The notes below the pieces were generated by a model that worked only from the letters and a program-made list of their open reading frames with translations, had not been told where the DNA came from and did not search any database. The position numbers and the translations under genes were made by a program. A stretch of 53,788 nt of DNA, from NCBI GenBank assembly GCA_021648375.1, contig JAKISW010000018.1:1-53788 (forward strand), read 5' to 3'. Positions 7,585-16,470 of this stretch are shown here, one piece after another. The stretch's first letter is position 1. Each line of letters starts with the position of its first letter. The DNA comes from Devosiaceae bacterium. Lineage in GTDB: Bacteria > Pseudomonadota > Alphaproteobacteria > Rhizobiales > Devosiaceae.

Positions 7585-8271
7585 ATGTGCCTGTCTCAAA
7601 CCGTTAGTTTTGCTGCTGGTGGCCTGTTATTGGTCGGTGGCGTCTATGCATGTAACAAGGCCTGGATCACCAACAAAAAATATCTGCCGGTGGCTCTAAT
7701 GCCAATATTTGCCGGGTTGCAGCAGCTGACCGAGGGCTTTGTCTGGTCGGGAATGAATTCAGGTGACCCGGCGTTGGTTATTATAAGTGCTCTGAGCTTT
7801 ATATTCTTCACCTGGTTTATGTGGCCGTTCTGGATACCCTTGGCCGTATATGTTCTTGAGCCAAAAGAGAGCAAAAGAAAACATCTGTTTTTGGCTTTTG
7901 CTCTGATCGGTTTGACTTTCGGGCTGATATTATATGTGCCGCACCTGCTTAACCCGGAATGGATAAGCGTTACCATAAACCGCAACTCATTGGCCTATGA
8001 AGGTACGATGTTGCTGGATTTCATGATGCCGCGTCTGGCCACAAATATATTATACCTTTCGCTGATCATCCTGCCGCCGCTGTTGTCGCGCTATTTGCAT
8101 ATTCGCTATTTCGGCCTGTCACTGATCGCAGTGGTGATTGTTGATAATTTTTTTCTCAGCTACGCTTATATCTCGTTTTTCTGCCTGCTGGCAGGGCTGG
8201 CAACTTTTCACCTGATTTACATAATCTCACGCAACAAATGTAAACGGGAATGTCCGACGCTTTTTGTTTAG
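7585..8271 (+). CDS. DUF6629-like multi-pass membrane protein
   Basis: This is a 228-residue, very hydrophobic protein with about seven predicted membrane segments and a basic, cysteine-containing C terminus (RNKCKRECPTLFV). The opening MCLSQTVSFAAGGLLLVGG and the LQQLTEGFVW motif near residue 45 resemble a family of uncharacterised bacterial membrane proteins (DUF6629) that begin MCFS. No function is known. The start ATG 7585 follows AAAGGGT. The gene ends at a bidirectional terminator shared with copZ. Its position between a Met-rich permease and copper genes is the only functional hint. Confidence 0.75.
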   Translation: MCLSQTVSFAAGGLLLVGGVYACNKAWITNKKYLPVALMPIFAGLQQLTEGFVWSGMNSGDPALVIISALSFIFFTWFMWPFWIPLAVYVLEPKESKRKHLFLAFALIGLTFGLILYVPHLLNPEWISVTINRNSLAYEGTMLLDFMMPRLATNILYLSLIILPPLLSRYLHIRYFGLSLIAVVIVDNFFLSYAYISFFCLLAGLATFHLIYIISRNKCKRECPTLFV

Positions 8272-8287
8272 CGCGCTGCATATTAAC

Positions 8288-8322
8288 AAAAAAAGCCCGA
8301 TCAAAAAGACCGGGCGATTTTA
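8288..8322. terminator. Bidirectional terminator between the DUF6629 gene and copZ
   Basis: GCCCG (8295-8299) and CGGGC (8311-8315) form a stem with an A-rich loop. It is flanked by an A run on the left and a T-rich run on the right. It can end transcription of both convergent genes, DUF6629 from the left and copZ from the right. Confidence 0.75.
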
Positions 8323-8348
8323 AATTTAGCAATGTTTAAAACTCGTTT

Positions 8349-8546
8349 TTAAGCCGGGCTTGATTCATAGCCGCCTTCTTTAATGGCGCCAATAAGTGCA
8401 GCTTCATCAAGACTGGATGTTATGCTGACGGTGCGATTTTCAAGATCCACATCAACTTTTGCATCAGCATCAACAGCAGCAACTGCTTTTTCGACACTGG
8501 CCTTGCAATGGCCACAGCTCATTTCAGGAATACTGAGTTTAGTCAT
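8349..8546 (-). CDS. copZ: Copper chaperone CopZ (HMA domain protein)
   Basis: This 65-residue single heavy-metal-associated domain has the metal site MSCGHC (Cys11 and Cys14) and a beta-alpha-beta-beta-alpha-beta layout typical of Atx1/CopZ. It shuttles Cu(I) to the CopA ATPase in the cytoplasm. I start it at ATG 8546 because a GGAGAT ribosome binding site lies just upstream; the longer frame from 8561 would swallow that site. It is transcribed away from copA and has its own MerR-type promoter at 8590-8620. Confidence 0.92.
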   Translation of the reverse strand: MTKLSIPEMSCGHCKASVEKAVAAVDADAKVDVDLENRTVSITSSLDEAALIGAIKEGGYESSPA

Positions 8547-8589
8547 AGGAAATCTCCACATTTTTTAAGTTAAATTACCAACTATCCAA

Positions 8590-8620
8590 ACCTTACAAGC
8601 CTATGGCACTGGAAGGTCAA
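8590..8620 (-). promoter_or_regulatory. CueR-type promoter for copZ
   Basis: On the minus strand the -35 is TTGACC (8620-8615) and the -10 is TAAGGT (8595-8590), separated by 19 bases. That long spacer is the hallmark of promoters activated by MerR-family regulators. The left half-site ACCTTCC is the same as at copA; the right half is degenerate. This implies copper control by the CueR homologue encoded at 11331. Confidence 0.75.
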
Positions 8621-8654
8621 GAAAAATTTATATAAATTAAAATAAAACTTGTGC

Positions 8655-8685
8655 TTGACCTTCCCCTAACTGGAAGCTTTAATCA
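8655..8685 (+). promoter_or_regulatory. CueR-type promoter and operator for copA
   Basis: The -35 TTGACC (8655-8660) and -10 TAATCA (8680-8685) are 19 bases apart. The spacer holds the dyad CTTCC-N7-GGAAG (8660-8676), matching the CueR/HmrR operator of copper-ATPase genes. The copA ATG is 64 bases after the -10. Confidence 0.85.
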
Positions 8686-8748
8686 GGCAATTCAATTAAA
8701 CGTCCGTTTGGCGAATCTCTAGAAAAAAAATCAGTAAGGTTTAGATAA

Positions 8749-11268
8749 ATGAGCTCTCAAAATACCACTTCGTTTCAAATTGAAGGTATGACTTGTGCCT
8801 CGTGTGTTGGCAGGGTTGAAAAAGCTCTGGCAAATGCACCGGGGGTAACAAGCGCTTCTGTCAATCTTGCGACCGAAAGTGCGCAGGTTAGCTTTGATGA
8901 TAGCACCGATGCACCAACTTTAAGCAAAGTGCTCACAGAAGCGGGCTATCCTGCTATCAGCAATGAAATAACCTTGGAAATTGAAGGCATGACCTGCGCC
9001 TCCTGTGTTGGACGGGTTGAAAAAGCTCTGGCCAGCGCGCCGGGCGTTGCAAGTGCTTCGGTTAATCTTGCTACCGAGAGTGCCACGGTCAACTATTTCA
9101 CTGGTGCAGTTTCGGCCAGTGATCTGGCAGCCATAATTACCAAGGCCGGATATAGTGCCAAGGTCAAGGGCGATGCCGGTGATTCCAGTGAGGAACGCTC
9201 CGAACGAAAAGCCGCAGAGGCGCGCCATATTGGCATGCTAACGCTGGTTGCTGCACTTTTAACCCTGCCGGTATTCATTCTTGAGATGGGAAGTTTCCTC
9301 TCCGATACAATCGCCTTGCTAAAAGCCACTTATGTGGGCGAGCAAAATGATCGCTATATTCAGTTTGCCCTGACCACGATTGTGCTTTTTGGACCCGGTT
9401 TGCGTTTTTACACCAAGGGTTTTCCGGCTCTGTTCAAGGGCGCTCCAGATATGAATTCGCTGGTGGCACTTGGCACATCGGCGGCGTGGATTTATTCGGT
9501 TATCGTGACCTTTGTACCCTCTATACTGCCCGAATCCGCTCAGCATATCTATTTTGAAGCGGCGGCAGTTATTGTCACCCTGATCCTTTTGGGACGTTTT
9601 TTGGAAGTTCGCGCTAAGGGACGCACCGGTGAAGCCATTCGTAAACTGGTTGGCCTACAGGCAAAAACCGCCCGCGTTGAGCGAAACGGAGAAATTGTTG
9701 AACTGGAAATCGAAGAAATAATAGTCGGTGATATTATCAATGTGCGCCCCGGTGAAAAAATTGCCGTAGATGGTGAAGTGACCAGCGGCTCATCCTATGT
9801 GGATGAAAGCATGATCACCGGTGAGCCGGTTCCGGTGGAAAAAACTGATGGTGAAACCGTTGTCGGTGGCACCGTGAACGGCACCGGAGCATTAAAATTC
9901 AAAGCCACCAAAGTTGGCTCTGACACCATGCTGGCCCAGATCATCAAGATGGTTGAGCAGGCTCAGGGAGCCAAACTGCCAATTCAGGCGCTGGTGGACA
10001 AAATCACCGGGGTATTTGTGCCAATCGTTATGGTATTTGCAGCCTTGACCGTTGTGGTCTGGCTGATTTTTGGCCCTGATCCCGCGCTGACTTTTGCCCT
10101 TGTGGCCGGTGTTTCCGTGTTGATTATTGCGTGCCCGTGCGCAATGGGGCTGGCGACGCCAACCTCTATCATGGTGGGCACCGGCCGCGCCGCTGAAATG
10201 GGTGTTCTGTTTCGCAAGGGTGACGCGCTGCAAGGATTGCAGGAAGCAACCATTGTGGCGTTGGATAAAACCGGCACATTAACTCAAGGCCGTCCTGAAC
10301 TGACTGATCTGAGCGTTTCTGAAGGCTTTGACGAAGATGAAGTTCTGGCCCTTGTGGCAGCGGTTGAAACCACATCCGAGCATCCAATTGCCGAGGCAAT
10401 CGTGCGCGCAGCTGAGGCCAAGAATATGAAGCTGGCTGAGATTGAGGATTTTGAATCAATCACCGGTTTTGGTGTCAGCGCAACGGTCAACGGCAAAAAG
10501 CTGTTTATCGGTGCGGATCGTTTAATGGTGCGTGAGGGAATTGAACTTGGCGCACTGGCTGATGCCGGTACTGCCCTTGGTAAAAAAGGAAAATCTCCCC
10601 TTTATGCTGCAATTGATGGCAAGGCAGCTGCGGTTATCGCTGTTGCTGATCCGATTAAAGAAAGCACACCAGAGGCAATTGCCGCCCTGCACAAGCTGGG
10701 CCTGAAAGTTGCGATGATCACCGGTGATAACCAAGGCACTGCTGAAGTTATCGCAGCGGAACTTGGCATTGATCATGTGGTGGCTGAAGTATTGCCCGAG
10801 GGCAAAGTGGACGCTCTACACAAGCTGCGCGAAGGTGGAGCTAGTCTGGCCTTTGTGGGTGATGGCATCAATGATGCACCGGCCCTGGCCGAGGCTGATG
10901 TGGGTATTGCCATTGGCACCGGCACCGATGTGGCCATTGAATCGGCGGATGTTGTTTTGATGTCGGGTGACCTTAAAGGGGTGGTAAACGCCTTTGACGT
11001 CAGCCAGCGCACCATGAACAACATTAAACAAAACCTGTTTTGGGCCTTTGCTTATAACACGGTGCTTATTCCGGTAGCTGCGGGCGTTCTTTATCCGTTT
11101 TGGGGCATAACCCTGTCTCCAATGCTGGCAGCGGCCGCAATGGGTCTGTCAAGCGTGTTCGTTCTGACCAACGCCTTGCGCCTGCGCTGGGTCAAGCCGG
11201 TTATGGTTGAAAAATCACCGGTTAAACACTTGCAATCTCCAGAGCTCAAAATGGCTCCGGCTGAATAA
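8749..11268 (+). CDS. copA: Copper-exporting P1B-type ATPase CopA
   Basis: This 839-residue inner-membrane pump exports Cu(I) from the cytoplasm. It has two N-terminal HMA domains with GMTCASC (Cys16/19 and Cys83/86) and a first membrane helix pair. The TGEP actuator motif lies in SMITGEPVPVEK. The transmembrane CPC metal site is at residues 462-464, the phosphorylation site DKTGTLT starts near Asp506, and an HP motif (SEHPIAEA), TGDN and GDGINDAP follow. The two HMA domains are almost identical over 35 residues, suggesting recent duplication or conversion. The ribosome binding site is AAGGT. It is driven by a CueR-type promoter and followed by a terminator and cueR. Length and motifs are complete, so it should be functional. 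Confidence 0.97.
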   Translation: MSSQNTTSFQIEGMTCASCVGRVEKALANAPGVTSASVNLATESAQVSFDDSTDAPTLSKVLTEAGYPAISNEITLEIEGMTCASCVGRVEKALASAPGVASASVNLATESATVNYFTGAVSASDLAAIITKAGYSAKVKGDAGDSSEERSERKAAEARHIGMLTLVAALLTLPVFILEMGSFLSDTIALLKATYVGEQNDRYIQFALTTIVLFGPGLRFYTKGFPALFKGAPDMNSLVALGTSAAWIYSVIVTFVPSILPESAQHIYFEAAAVIVTLILLGRFLEVRAKGRTGEAIRKLVGLQAKTARVERNGEIVELEIEEIIVGDIINVRPGEKIAVDGEVTSGSSYVDESMITGEPVPVEKTDGETVVGGTVNGTGALKFKATKVGSDTMLAQIIKMVEQAQGAKLPIQALVDKITGVFVPIVMVFAALTVVVWLIFGPDPALTFALVAGVSVLIIACPCAMGLATPTSIMVGTGRAAEMGVLFRKGDALQGLQEATIVALDKTGTLTQGRPELTDLSVSEGFDEDEVLALVAAVETTSEHPIAEAIVRAAEAKNMKLAEIEDFESITGFGVSATVNGKKLFIGADRLMVREGIELGALADAGTALGKKGKSPLYAAIDGKAAAVIAVADPIKESTPEAIAALHKLGLKVAMITGDNQGTAEVIAAELGIDHVVAEVLPEGKVDALHKLREGGASLAFVGDGINDAPALAEADVGIAIGTGTDVAIESADVVLMSGDLKGVVNAFDVSQRTMNNIKQNLFWAFAYNTVLIPVAAGVLYPFWGITLSPMLAAAAMGLSSVFVLTNALRLRWVKPVMVEKSPVKHLQSPELKMAPAE

Positions 11269-11280
11269 AACCAACATTAA

Positions 11281-11312
11281 TTCCCCCGGAGTTTTTACTT
11301 CGGGGGATTTTT
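11281..11312 (+). terminator. Terminator between copA and cueR
   Basis: CCCCCGGAG (11283-11291) pairs with CTTCGGGGG (11298-11306), followed by ATTTTT. It lies 12 bases after the copA stop. Read-through or a separate promoter must supply cueR, which begins at 11331. Confidence 0.85.
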
Positions 11313-11330
11313 AAAACAAAAGGGGTTTCC

Positions 11331-11729
11331 ATGAATATTGGTGATGTTTCCACCCGTTCGGGCCTGCCGGCAAAAACCATTCGCTATTATGAAGATATAG
11401 GTCTGGTCAAACCCTTGCGTGGCGAAAATGGCTATAGGACTTTTCGCGAGCAGGAATTGCACAAACTGGCATTTTTGGGCCGCGCCAGAGCATTGGGTTT
11501 TACCATCGAGGATTGTCGCGCACTTATAGCGCTTTATGATGATGACGAGCGATCAAGTGCCGATGTGAAAAGAATAGCCAAAGAACATCTGGTGCAAATA
11601 AATGCCAAAATCGAGGGCTTGAAATCCATGTCCAACACTTTGAGCCACCTGATTGAAGAATGCTCGGGGGACAATCGCCCGGACTGCCCGATTCTGGAAG
11701 ATCTGGGTGGAGCGCAGACTGACGGTTAG
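11331..11729 (+). CDS. cueR: CueR/HmrR copper-responsive MerR-family activator
   Basis: This 132-residue regulator has an N-terminal winged helix-turn-helix (MNIGDVSTRSGLPAKTIRYY, then EDIGLVKP), a long dimerisation helix and the metal loop C111-SGDNRPD-C119. These two cysteines correspond to the Cu(I)-binding Cys112 and Cys120 of E. coli CueR. The spacing suits monovalent copper, silver or gold. The ribosome binding site AAAGGGG is well placed. It should activate the two 19-bp-spacer promoters of copA and copZ. Confidence 0.93.
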   Translation: MNIGDVSTRSGLPAKTIRYYEDIGLVKPLRGENGYRTFREQELHKLAFLGRARALGFTIEDCRALIALYDDDERSSADVKRIAKEHLVQINAKIEGLKSMSNTLSHLIEECSGDNRPDCPILEDLGGAQTDG

Positions 11730-12256
11730 ATTGATTCAGCTTTCAGACGTCATTGCGAGGAACTGTTTTGTGACGAAGCAATGACGAGACGTTATATATT
11801 GCGCCTGTGGTGTCACCCCGGCGCAGGCCGGGGTCGATCCAGGGCCTTATCTGCGCCTCTGGATCACCGCATTAACCACCTGCTCTTCCCCGGATTTAAT
11901 CCGGGGTCTGTTCTCAATCTCCACCAGATCCCGGCGCAAGGCCGGGAAGGCGCATTTTGTTGCCGTTTGTCATTCTGGATATATCTTCTTCATACTCAGG
12001 TATCACGCCTCGTCATACTCGAGCCACCTCGCCATACTCGGGACAGCCCATCGGCGCGAGATAAAAAGTGCCCGAGTATCCATCTACGACAAAATTCTGG
12101 CGCGTGATAATATTCTTCATACGTTGAAGTTTTTAACCCGGAAGACTTCGTGTTGCTGGATTATCGGGTCAAGCCCGATAATGACGGGGTGACTTACGGC
12201 AACAGTTACCGAACTATTCAAAGCACACCCTCCTCCGATAAGTCAGCCTCGTTTGG
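11730..12256. repeat. Intergenic region with several palindromic repeats
   Basis: This stretch of about 530 bases holds no credible gene. It contains several hairpin-forming units: CGTCATTGC...GCAATGACG (about 11749-11787); a CCCCGG...CCGGGG pair (about 11815-11833); CCCCGGATTTAATCCGGGG (11888-11906); CCCGG...CCGGG (11930-11947); and TTATCGGGTCAAGCCCGATAA (12161-12181). ATACTCG/ATACTCA words recur between 11994 and 12080. Such units resemble the dispersed intergenic palindromes common in alphaproteobacterial genomes. Some may act as terminators for cueR and aacS, which converge here. Copy number elsewhere cannot be seen from this window. Confidence 0.7.
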
Positions 12257-14227
12257 TCAGCCCTCTACCGCCCAATCTGCATAAAATTGCAGGCACTCAG
12301 CATTAGCCAGAGCGGTGGTGTTTTTCACCTTGCGGCCATGGATAATATCACGCACTGCAATTTCTGAAATCTTGCCGGAACGGGTGCGCGGAATATCAGG
12401 CACCGCCGCAATAATTGCCGGAACATGGCGCGGGGTGGCACCAAGGCGAATTTTTTTGCGAATAGTTTTTTGCAGCTCATCGCTCAATTTTTCGCCATCA
12501 ACAAGCCGGATAAACAGCACAATGCGTTGATCGCCCTCAAAATCCTGCCCCACCGCGACCGCCTCTTGCACCTGCTCAATAGCTTCGACCTGACGATAGA
12601 TTTCCGCGGTGCCGATGCGTACCCCGCCGGGATTAAGCACAGTGTCGGAGCGGCCATGGATAATAAATCCACCCTCAGGAAGTTCTTCCAGAAAATCCCC
12701 CTGACACCAGACCCCCTCAATCTGAGAAAAATAGGACTTATGATAGCGGGTGCCGTCCGGGTCCTGCCAAAAACCCAAAGGCATGGAGGGGAAAGCTGTG
12801 CGACAGACCAGCTCCCCCGCTTTTCCCTTTATGGGTTTGGCATTATCGTCCAGCGCCACAATATCAAGGCCAAGCATTGCCCCTTGAATCTGACCTCTAC
12901 GCACCGGAAGCGTTGGCACTCCGCCAACAAAACAGGCGCAAATATCGGTGCCACCTGAAATCGAGGCCAGATGCAGATCAGATTTGAAATCCTCATAAAC
13001 ATAATCAAAACTGGGAGCCAAAAGGGGAGAACCGGTGGAAAGAATACTCTTGAGGCTTTTTAAATCATGGGAGGTTTTTGGCTTCACGCCAAACTTGTTT
13101 AAAGCATCGATATATTTGGCTGAAGTGCCAAAAACAGATATTTGTTCTTCATCAATCAGGTCAATCAGGCGCTCTGGCTTGGGATAAAACGGATTGCCGT
13201 CATAGGTCAGCAAAGTGGTGCCAAGAGCCAGCGATGAAATCTGCCAGTTCCACATCATCCAACCGCAGGTAGAGAAATAAAACAGGCGGTCATTGGCCCC
13301 GATGTCGCAATGGAGGGCATGTTCCTTTAGATGTTGCAGCAACAGGCCCCCGGCCCGGTGAATGATACATTTTGGCTTTCCGGTAGTGCCGGAAGAAAAC
13401 AGGATTACCAGTGGCTGATCAAATGAAGCTAAATTATAATCAATCTCCTCAGCATCATCGTTTTTCCCCACATGAGGCGCCAGCCATTGTTTTGAACCAA
13501 AAGCGGGTTTTGCATATTTTTGCGTTTCAAAAACCTCGCCAAGAATAACAATTTGCTCAACCGATTTGGTTTTTGCCACCGCATTAATGGTTTCGGTGAT
13601 GTCAATATTCTTGTCCCCATAGCGATAATCTGGAACAGCCACCAGCAATTTCGGGGCGACTTGATTGAGACGATCGGAAGCCCCCGCCGGGCCAAAATCC
13701 GGAGAGCAGGAGGCCCAGATTGCGCCTATAGCAGCTGAGGCCAGATAAAATTCAATGGCTTCAATATCGTTGGTGACAATTCCCGCTATGCGATCGCCCG
13801 GACCAATTTTGGCAGCACGCAGGGCTTTTGTGATGCGCAAGACGTTTGTTTTAAGTTCCAACCGGCTAATTTGACGCCGTGTGCCATCGTCTCTTGTGGC
13901 GATTATGGCGATTTTGTCGCTGGGATCGCGCAACAGGTTTTGGGTATAATTCAATCTGGCATCGGGGAAAAATTTGGCATTTTTGATGTGATCTTCCCCA
14001 ACAAAAGCCCTCTCCCCCTTTTCGCCAATTATATCCATCTCATCCCAAAGAGATGAGAAGAATTGCTCCGGTTGCTCTATCGACCAGCGATGCAGACCCG
14101 CATAATCATCCGGCTTACACCCATGCAAATGGCTGGTGTTTTTGCTGAGTTTAAACAGAGCAGAGGCGGATTTTCTTTGCTCTGATGGGGTCCAGAGCAC
14201 ATCATTTTCAGGAGTGTTTTTGATCAT
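12257..14227 (-). CDS. aacS: Acetoacetyl-CoA synthetase
   Basis: This 656-residue cytoplasmic ANL-superfamily enzyme activates acetoacetate with ATP and CoA. It allows growth on acetoacetate or recovery of carbon from polyhydroxybutyrate. The adenylate-forming motif SSGTTGKPKCIIH is near residue 280, a GGTDICACFVGG motif is near 430, and the catalytic C-terminal lysine sits in RTRSGK near 620. The N-terminal region WTPSEQRK...LHRWSIEQPEQFF is typical of AacS rather than acetyl-CoA synthetase. It follows fbp by 67 bases on the same strand, so it may be the last gene of the gluconeogenic operon. Confidence 0.93.
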   Translation of the reverse strand: MIKNTPENDVLWTPSEQRKSASALFKLSKNTSHLHGCKPDDYAGLHRWSIEQPEQFFSSLWDEMDIIGEKGERAFVGEDHIKNAKFFPDARLNYTQNLLRDPSDKIAIIATRDDGTRRQISRLELKTNVLRITKALRAAKIGPGDRIAGIVTNDIEAIEFYLASAAIGAIWASCSPDFGPAGASDRLNQVAPKLLVAVPDYRYGDKNIDITETINAVAKTKSVEQIVILGEVFETQKYAKPAFGSKQWLAPHVGKNDDAEEIDYNLASFDQPLVILFSSGTTGKPKCIIHRAGGLLLQHLKEHALHCDIGANDRLFYFSTCGWMMWNWQISSLALGTTLLTYDGNPFYPKPERLIDLIDEEQISVFGTSAKYIDALNKFGVKPKTSHDLKSLKSILSTGSPLLAPSFDYVYEDFKSDLHLASISGGTDICACFVGGVPTLPVRRGQIQGAMLGLDIVALDDNAKPIKGKAGELVCRTAFPSMPLGFWQDPDGTRYHKSYFSQIEGVWCQGDFLEELPEGGFIIHGRSDTVLNPGGVRIGTAEIYRQVEAIEQVQEAVAVGQDFEGDQRIVLFIRLVDGEKLSDELQKTIRKKIRLGATPRHVPAIIAAVPDIPRTRSGKISEIAVRDIIHGRKVKNTTALANAECLQFYADWAVEG

Positions 14228-14294
14228 TGGGACAGTCTGAATTAATGGAAGAGAAAAATCTAGGGCCTAGACCCATAGGGTCAGGACTAAACAA

Positions 14295-15323
14295 CTAGTG
14301 CTTTTGACGATAGAGATTTTGTAAAATCTCCACCTCTTCTTTAGAGCCGAGAATTACCGGCACTCGTTGGTGCAGGGAGGAAGGTAAAAACCCTGAAATT
14401 TCCTGCTTGCCCATAATGGCTTTTCCGCCGGCATTCTCAACCAGCATGGCCATGGGCAGTGCCTCATAAAGAAATCGCAGCTTGCCGGTTTCGCTTCCCG
14501 GTTTTTTTAAGGCCGGATAAATAAATACCCCGCCGCGCACAAAAAGCTTGTGCACATCTGCAATCATCGCCCCGGACCAGCGCATGTTGAAATCCTTGCC
14601 ACGCGGGCCGGGCTTACCACTCTGACAATCATTGATATAGGTTGTTGTCGAAGCATCCCAAAACCGAGCATAGGCCATATTGATGGAATATTCGCTGGCG
14701 GTTTTTGGAATTGTCAGCTGATCCTGAACAAGGAAAAATTGCTTATCAACCTCACTGAAAGCAAACATCGCCACCGATTTGCCTATGGTCAAAATCAAAA
14801 GAGTTGCCGGTCCATAATATATATATCCGGCAGCAATCTGGTTTTTACTGGCAGCAAAAACATCATTTTGATCAGGATAATCTCCGTTAATCACCCCTAA
14901 TTGTAAAACCGAAAATATGGTTCCAATAGCGCTGTTGGTTTCGATATTTGAGGAGCCATCCAGAGGATCAAAACAGATCGCATAATTTTTCTCGTCGTCA
15001 CTTGAAATTTCACCGCCCGGATTTATCAGCAACTCAGGCACTTCTTCAGAAACCAGAGCAATTGCAGATGGGCATTTTTTCAAATGCTCAAGCACAATAT
15101 CATTGGAAATAATATCCAGATCTTTTTGCTCTTCACCCTGCACATTAACAATGCCAGCCGCGCCGGATTTTCCATCCAGCGCTGCACTTTTGGCCACATG
15201 GGCAATTTCAATACCAGCCTCAGCCATGGCCAAAACAATCTGGCTTAAAGCAGAGGAGGCATTCTGATTTTTCAACCAGAATGCCAGATCAGTATTTTGA
15301 TCGTTTTTTGAAGAAATACTCAA
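14295..15323 (-). CDS. fbp: Fructose-1,6-bisphosphatase, class I
   Basis: This is the gluconeogenic phosphatase that converts fructose 1,6-bisphosphate to fructose 6-phosphate. The metal-binding core FDPLDGSSNIE (about residues 118-128), the preceding SEE, and MRWSGAMIADVHKLFVRGGVFIYP are diagnostic of class I enzymes. I choose TTG 15323, six bases beyond the fba stop, giving 342 residues, a normal length. The frame stays open to 15422, but that extension lies inside fba and has no FBPase similarity. The immediate downstream position to fba and pckA supports co-expression. Confidence 0.92.
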   Translation of the reverse strand: MSISSKNDQNTDLAFWLKNQNASSALSQIVLAMAEAGIEIAHVAKSAALDGKSGAAGIVNVQGEEQKDLDIISNDIVLEHLKKCPSAIALVSEEVPELLINPGGEISSDDEKNYAICFDPLDGSSNIETNSAIGTIFSVLQLGVINGDYPDQNDVFAASKNQIAAGYIYYGPATLLILTIGKSVAMFAFSEVDKQFFLVQDQLTIPKTASEYSINMAYARFWDASTTTYINDCQSGKPGPRGKDFNMRWSGAMIADVHKLFVRGGVFIYPALKKPGSETGKLRFLYEALPMAMLVENAGGKAIMGKQEISGFLPSSLHQRVPVILGSKEEVEILQNLYRQKH

Positions 15324-15328
15324 TCCAT

Positions 15329-16393
15329 TCAGGCCGCTTTGGAGCGGAAAATCCCAGCCGCATAGCGATCGGCCATCTGGGACAGGCTCAAGGGTTTGAT
15401 CTTGTCGGCCATTCCAGCGCAACCAAACAATTCATTGCGCTTGGCGCAAAGCTCAACAACGCGCTTGCGCCCTGGTTTAATAATGGCGCGCAAGTCAAAC
15501 GAAGAACGGTTATTAAGCAAAAATTCACGCATGGAGCCGCTTAGAGCCATACGGATATCTGTGTCGATATTGATTTTTCTAACACCGCATTTAATGCCGC
15601 GTTCAACCTCTTCCAGCGGCACACCAAATGTTTGAGGGATATCGCCGCCATGCTGATTGATCAGGTCCTGCAAATATTGCGGAACTGTTGAAGCCCCGTG
15701 CATAACAAGGTGGGTATGGGGAAGTTTTTCGTGAATTTGCTCGATGACATTCATGGCCAAAATATCGCCGTTTGGACGTTTGGAGAATTTATAGGCACCA
15801 TGGGAAGTGCCACAGGCAACAGCCAAGGCATCAACGCCGGTTGCGGCGACAAAATCGCAGGCTTCATCCGGATCGGTCAGCAATTGATTGCGTGCCAGCA
15901 TGCCTTCAAAACCATGCCCGTCTTCTTTTTCTCCCATACCGGTTTCAAGGGAGCCAAGCACACCAAGTTCACCCTCAACGGAAATTCCGCGGGTATGGGC
16001 AACCTCAACAACCGATGAGGTTTCGGCCACGTTATAATCATATTCAGAAGGAGTTTTTGCATCAGCTTCCAACGAGCCATCCATCATCACTGAGGTAAAG
16101 CCCATATCCATGGCCGACATGCAGGTATCAAGCTCGTTCCCATGGTCAAGATGCATGCAGACCGGCAGGTGGGGGTAGGTTTCTGCCGCCGCCATAAACA
16201 TATGTTGCAGGAATTTATCACCCATATAATTGCGCGCCGTGCGAGAGGCCTGAAGCAAAACCGGGGAGTTGGTTTTGTCGGCAGCTTCCATAACCGCCTG
16301 CATGGTTTCCAGATTGGTAATGTTGAAAGCGGGCATGCCATAGCCGTTTTGGGAAGCATGATCCAAAAGTTGGCGAAGGGTGATCAAAGCCAT
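15329..16393 (-). CDS. fba: Fructose-bisphosphate aldolase, class II
   Basis: This zinc-dependent aldolase has 354 residues, the Calvin-cycle (CbbA) subtype length. Its metal and substrate motifs are visible: PAFNITNLE near 21-29, CMHLDHG near 79-85, SVMMDGS, VEGELGVLG and later KINIDTDIR. It interconverts triose phosphates and fructose 1,6-bisphosphate in glycolysis and gluconeogenesis. The ribosome binding site AGGAG is six bases from the ATG. It lies between pckA (77-base gap) and fbp (adjacent), forming a gluconeogenic gene set. Confidence 0.95.
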   Translation of the reverse strand: MALITLRQLLDHASQNGYGMPAFNITNLETMQAVMEAADKTNSPVLLQASRTARNYMGDKFLQHMFMAAAETYPHLPVCMHLDHGNELDTCMSAMDMGFTSVMMDGSLEADAKTPSEYDYNVAETSSVVEVAHTRGISVEGELGVLGSLETGMGEKEDGHGFEGMLARNQLLTDPDEACDFVAATGVDALAVACGTSHGAYKFSKRPNGDILAMNVIEQIHEKLPHTHLVMHGASTVPQYLQDLINQHGGDIPQTFGVPLEEVERGIKCGVRKINIDTDIRMALSGSMREFLLNNRSSFDLRAIIKPGRKRVVELCAKRNELFGCAGMADKIKPLSLSQMADRYAAGIFRSKAA

Positions 16394-16470
16394 ATTTTTC
16401 TCCTAAAAATTCTGTTTTATTCGCCCGCTGATATGCAGGCAATTTGTAATTAGCTAATATTTTGAACGGT

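Noticed and set aside
12425..12958. Plus-strand open frame of 177 codons
   Set aside because: It lies fully antisense to aacS, whose frame has clear enzyme motifs.
15324..15422. N-terminal extension of fructose-bisphosphatase from 15422
   Set aside because: The extension is read inside fba in another frame and lacks family similarity; TTG 15323 gives the normal length.
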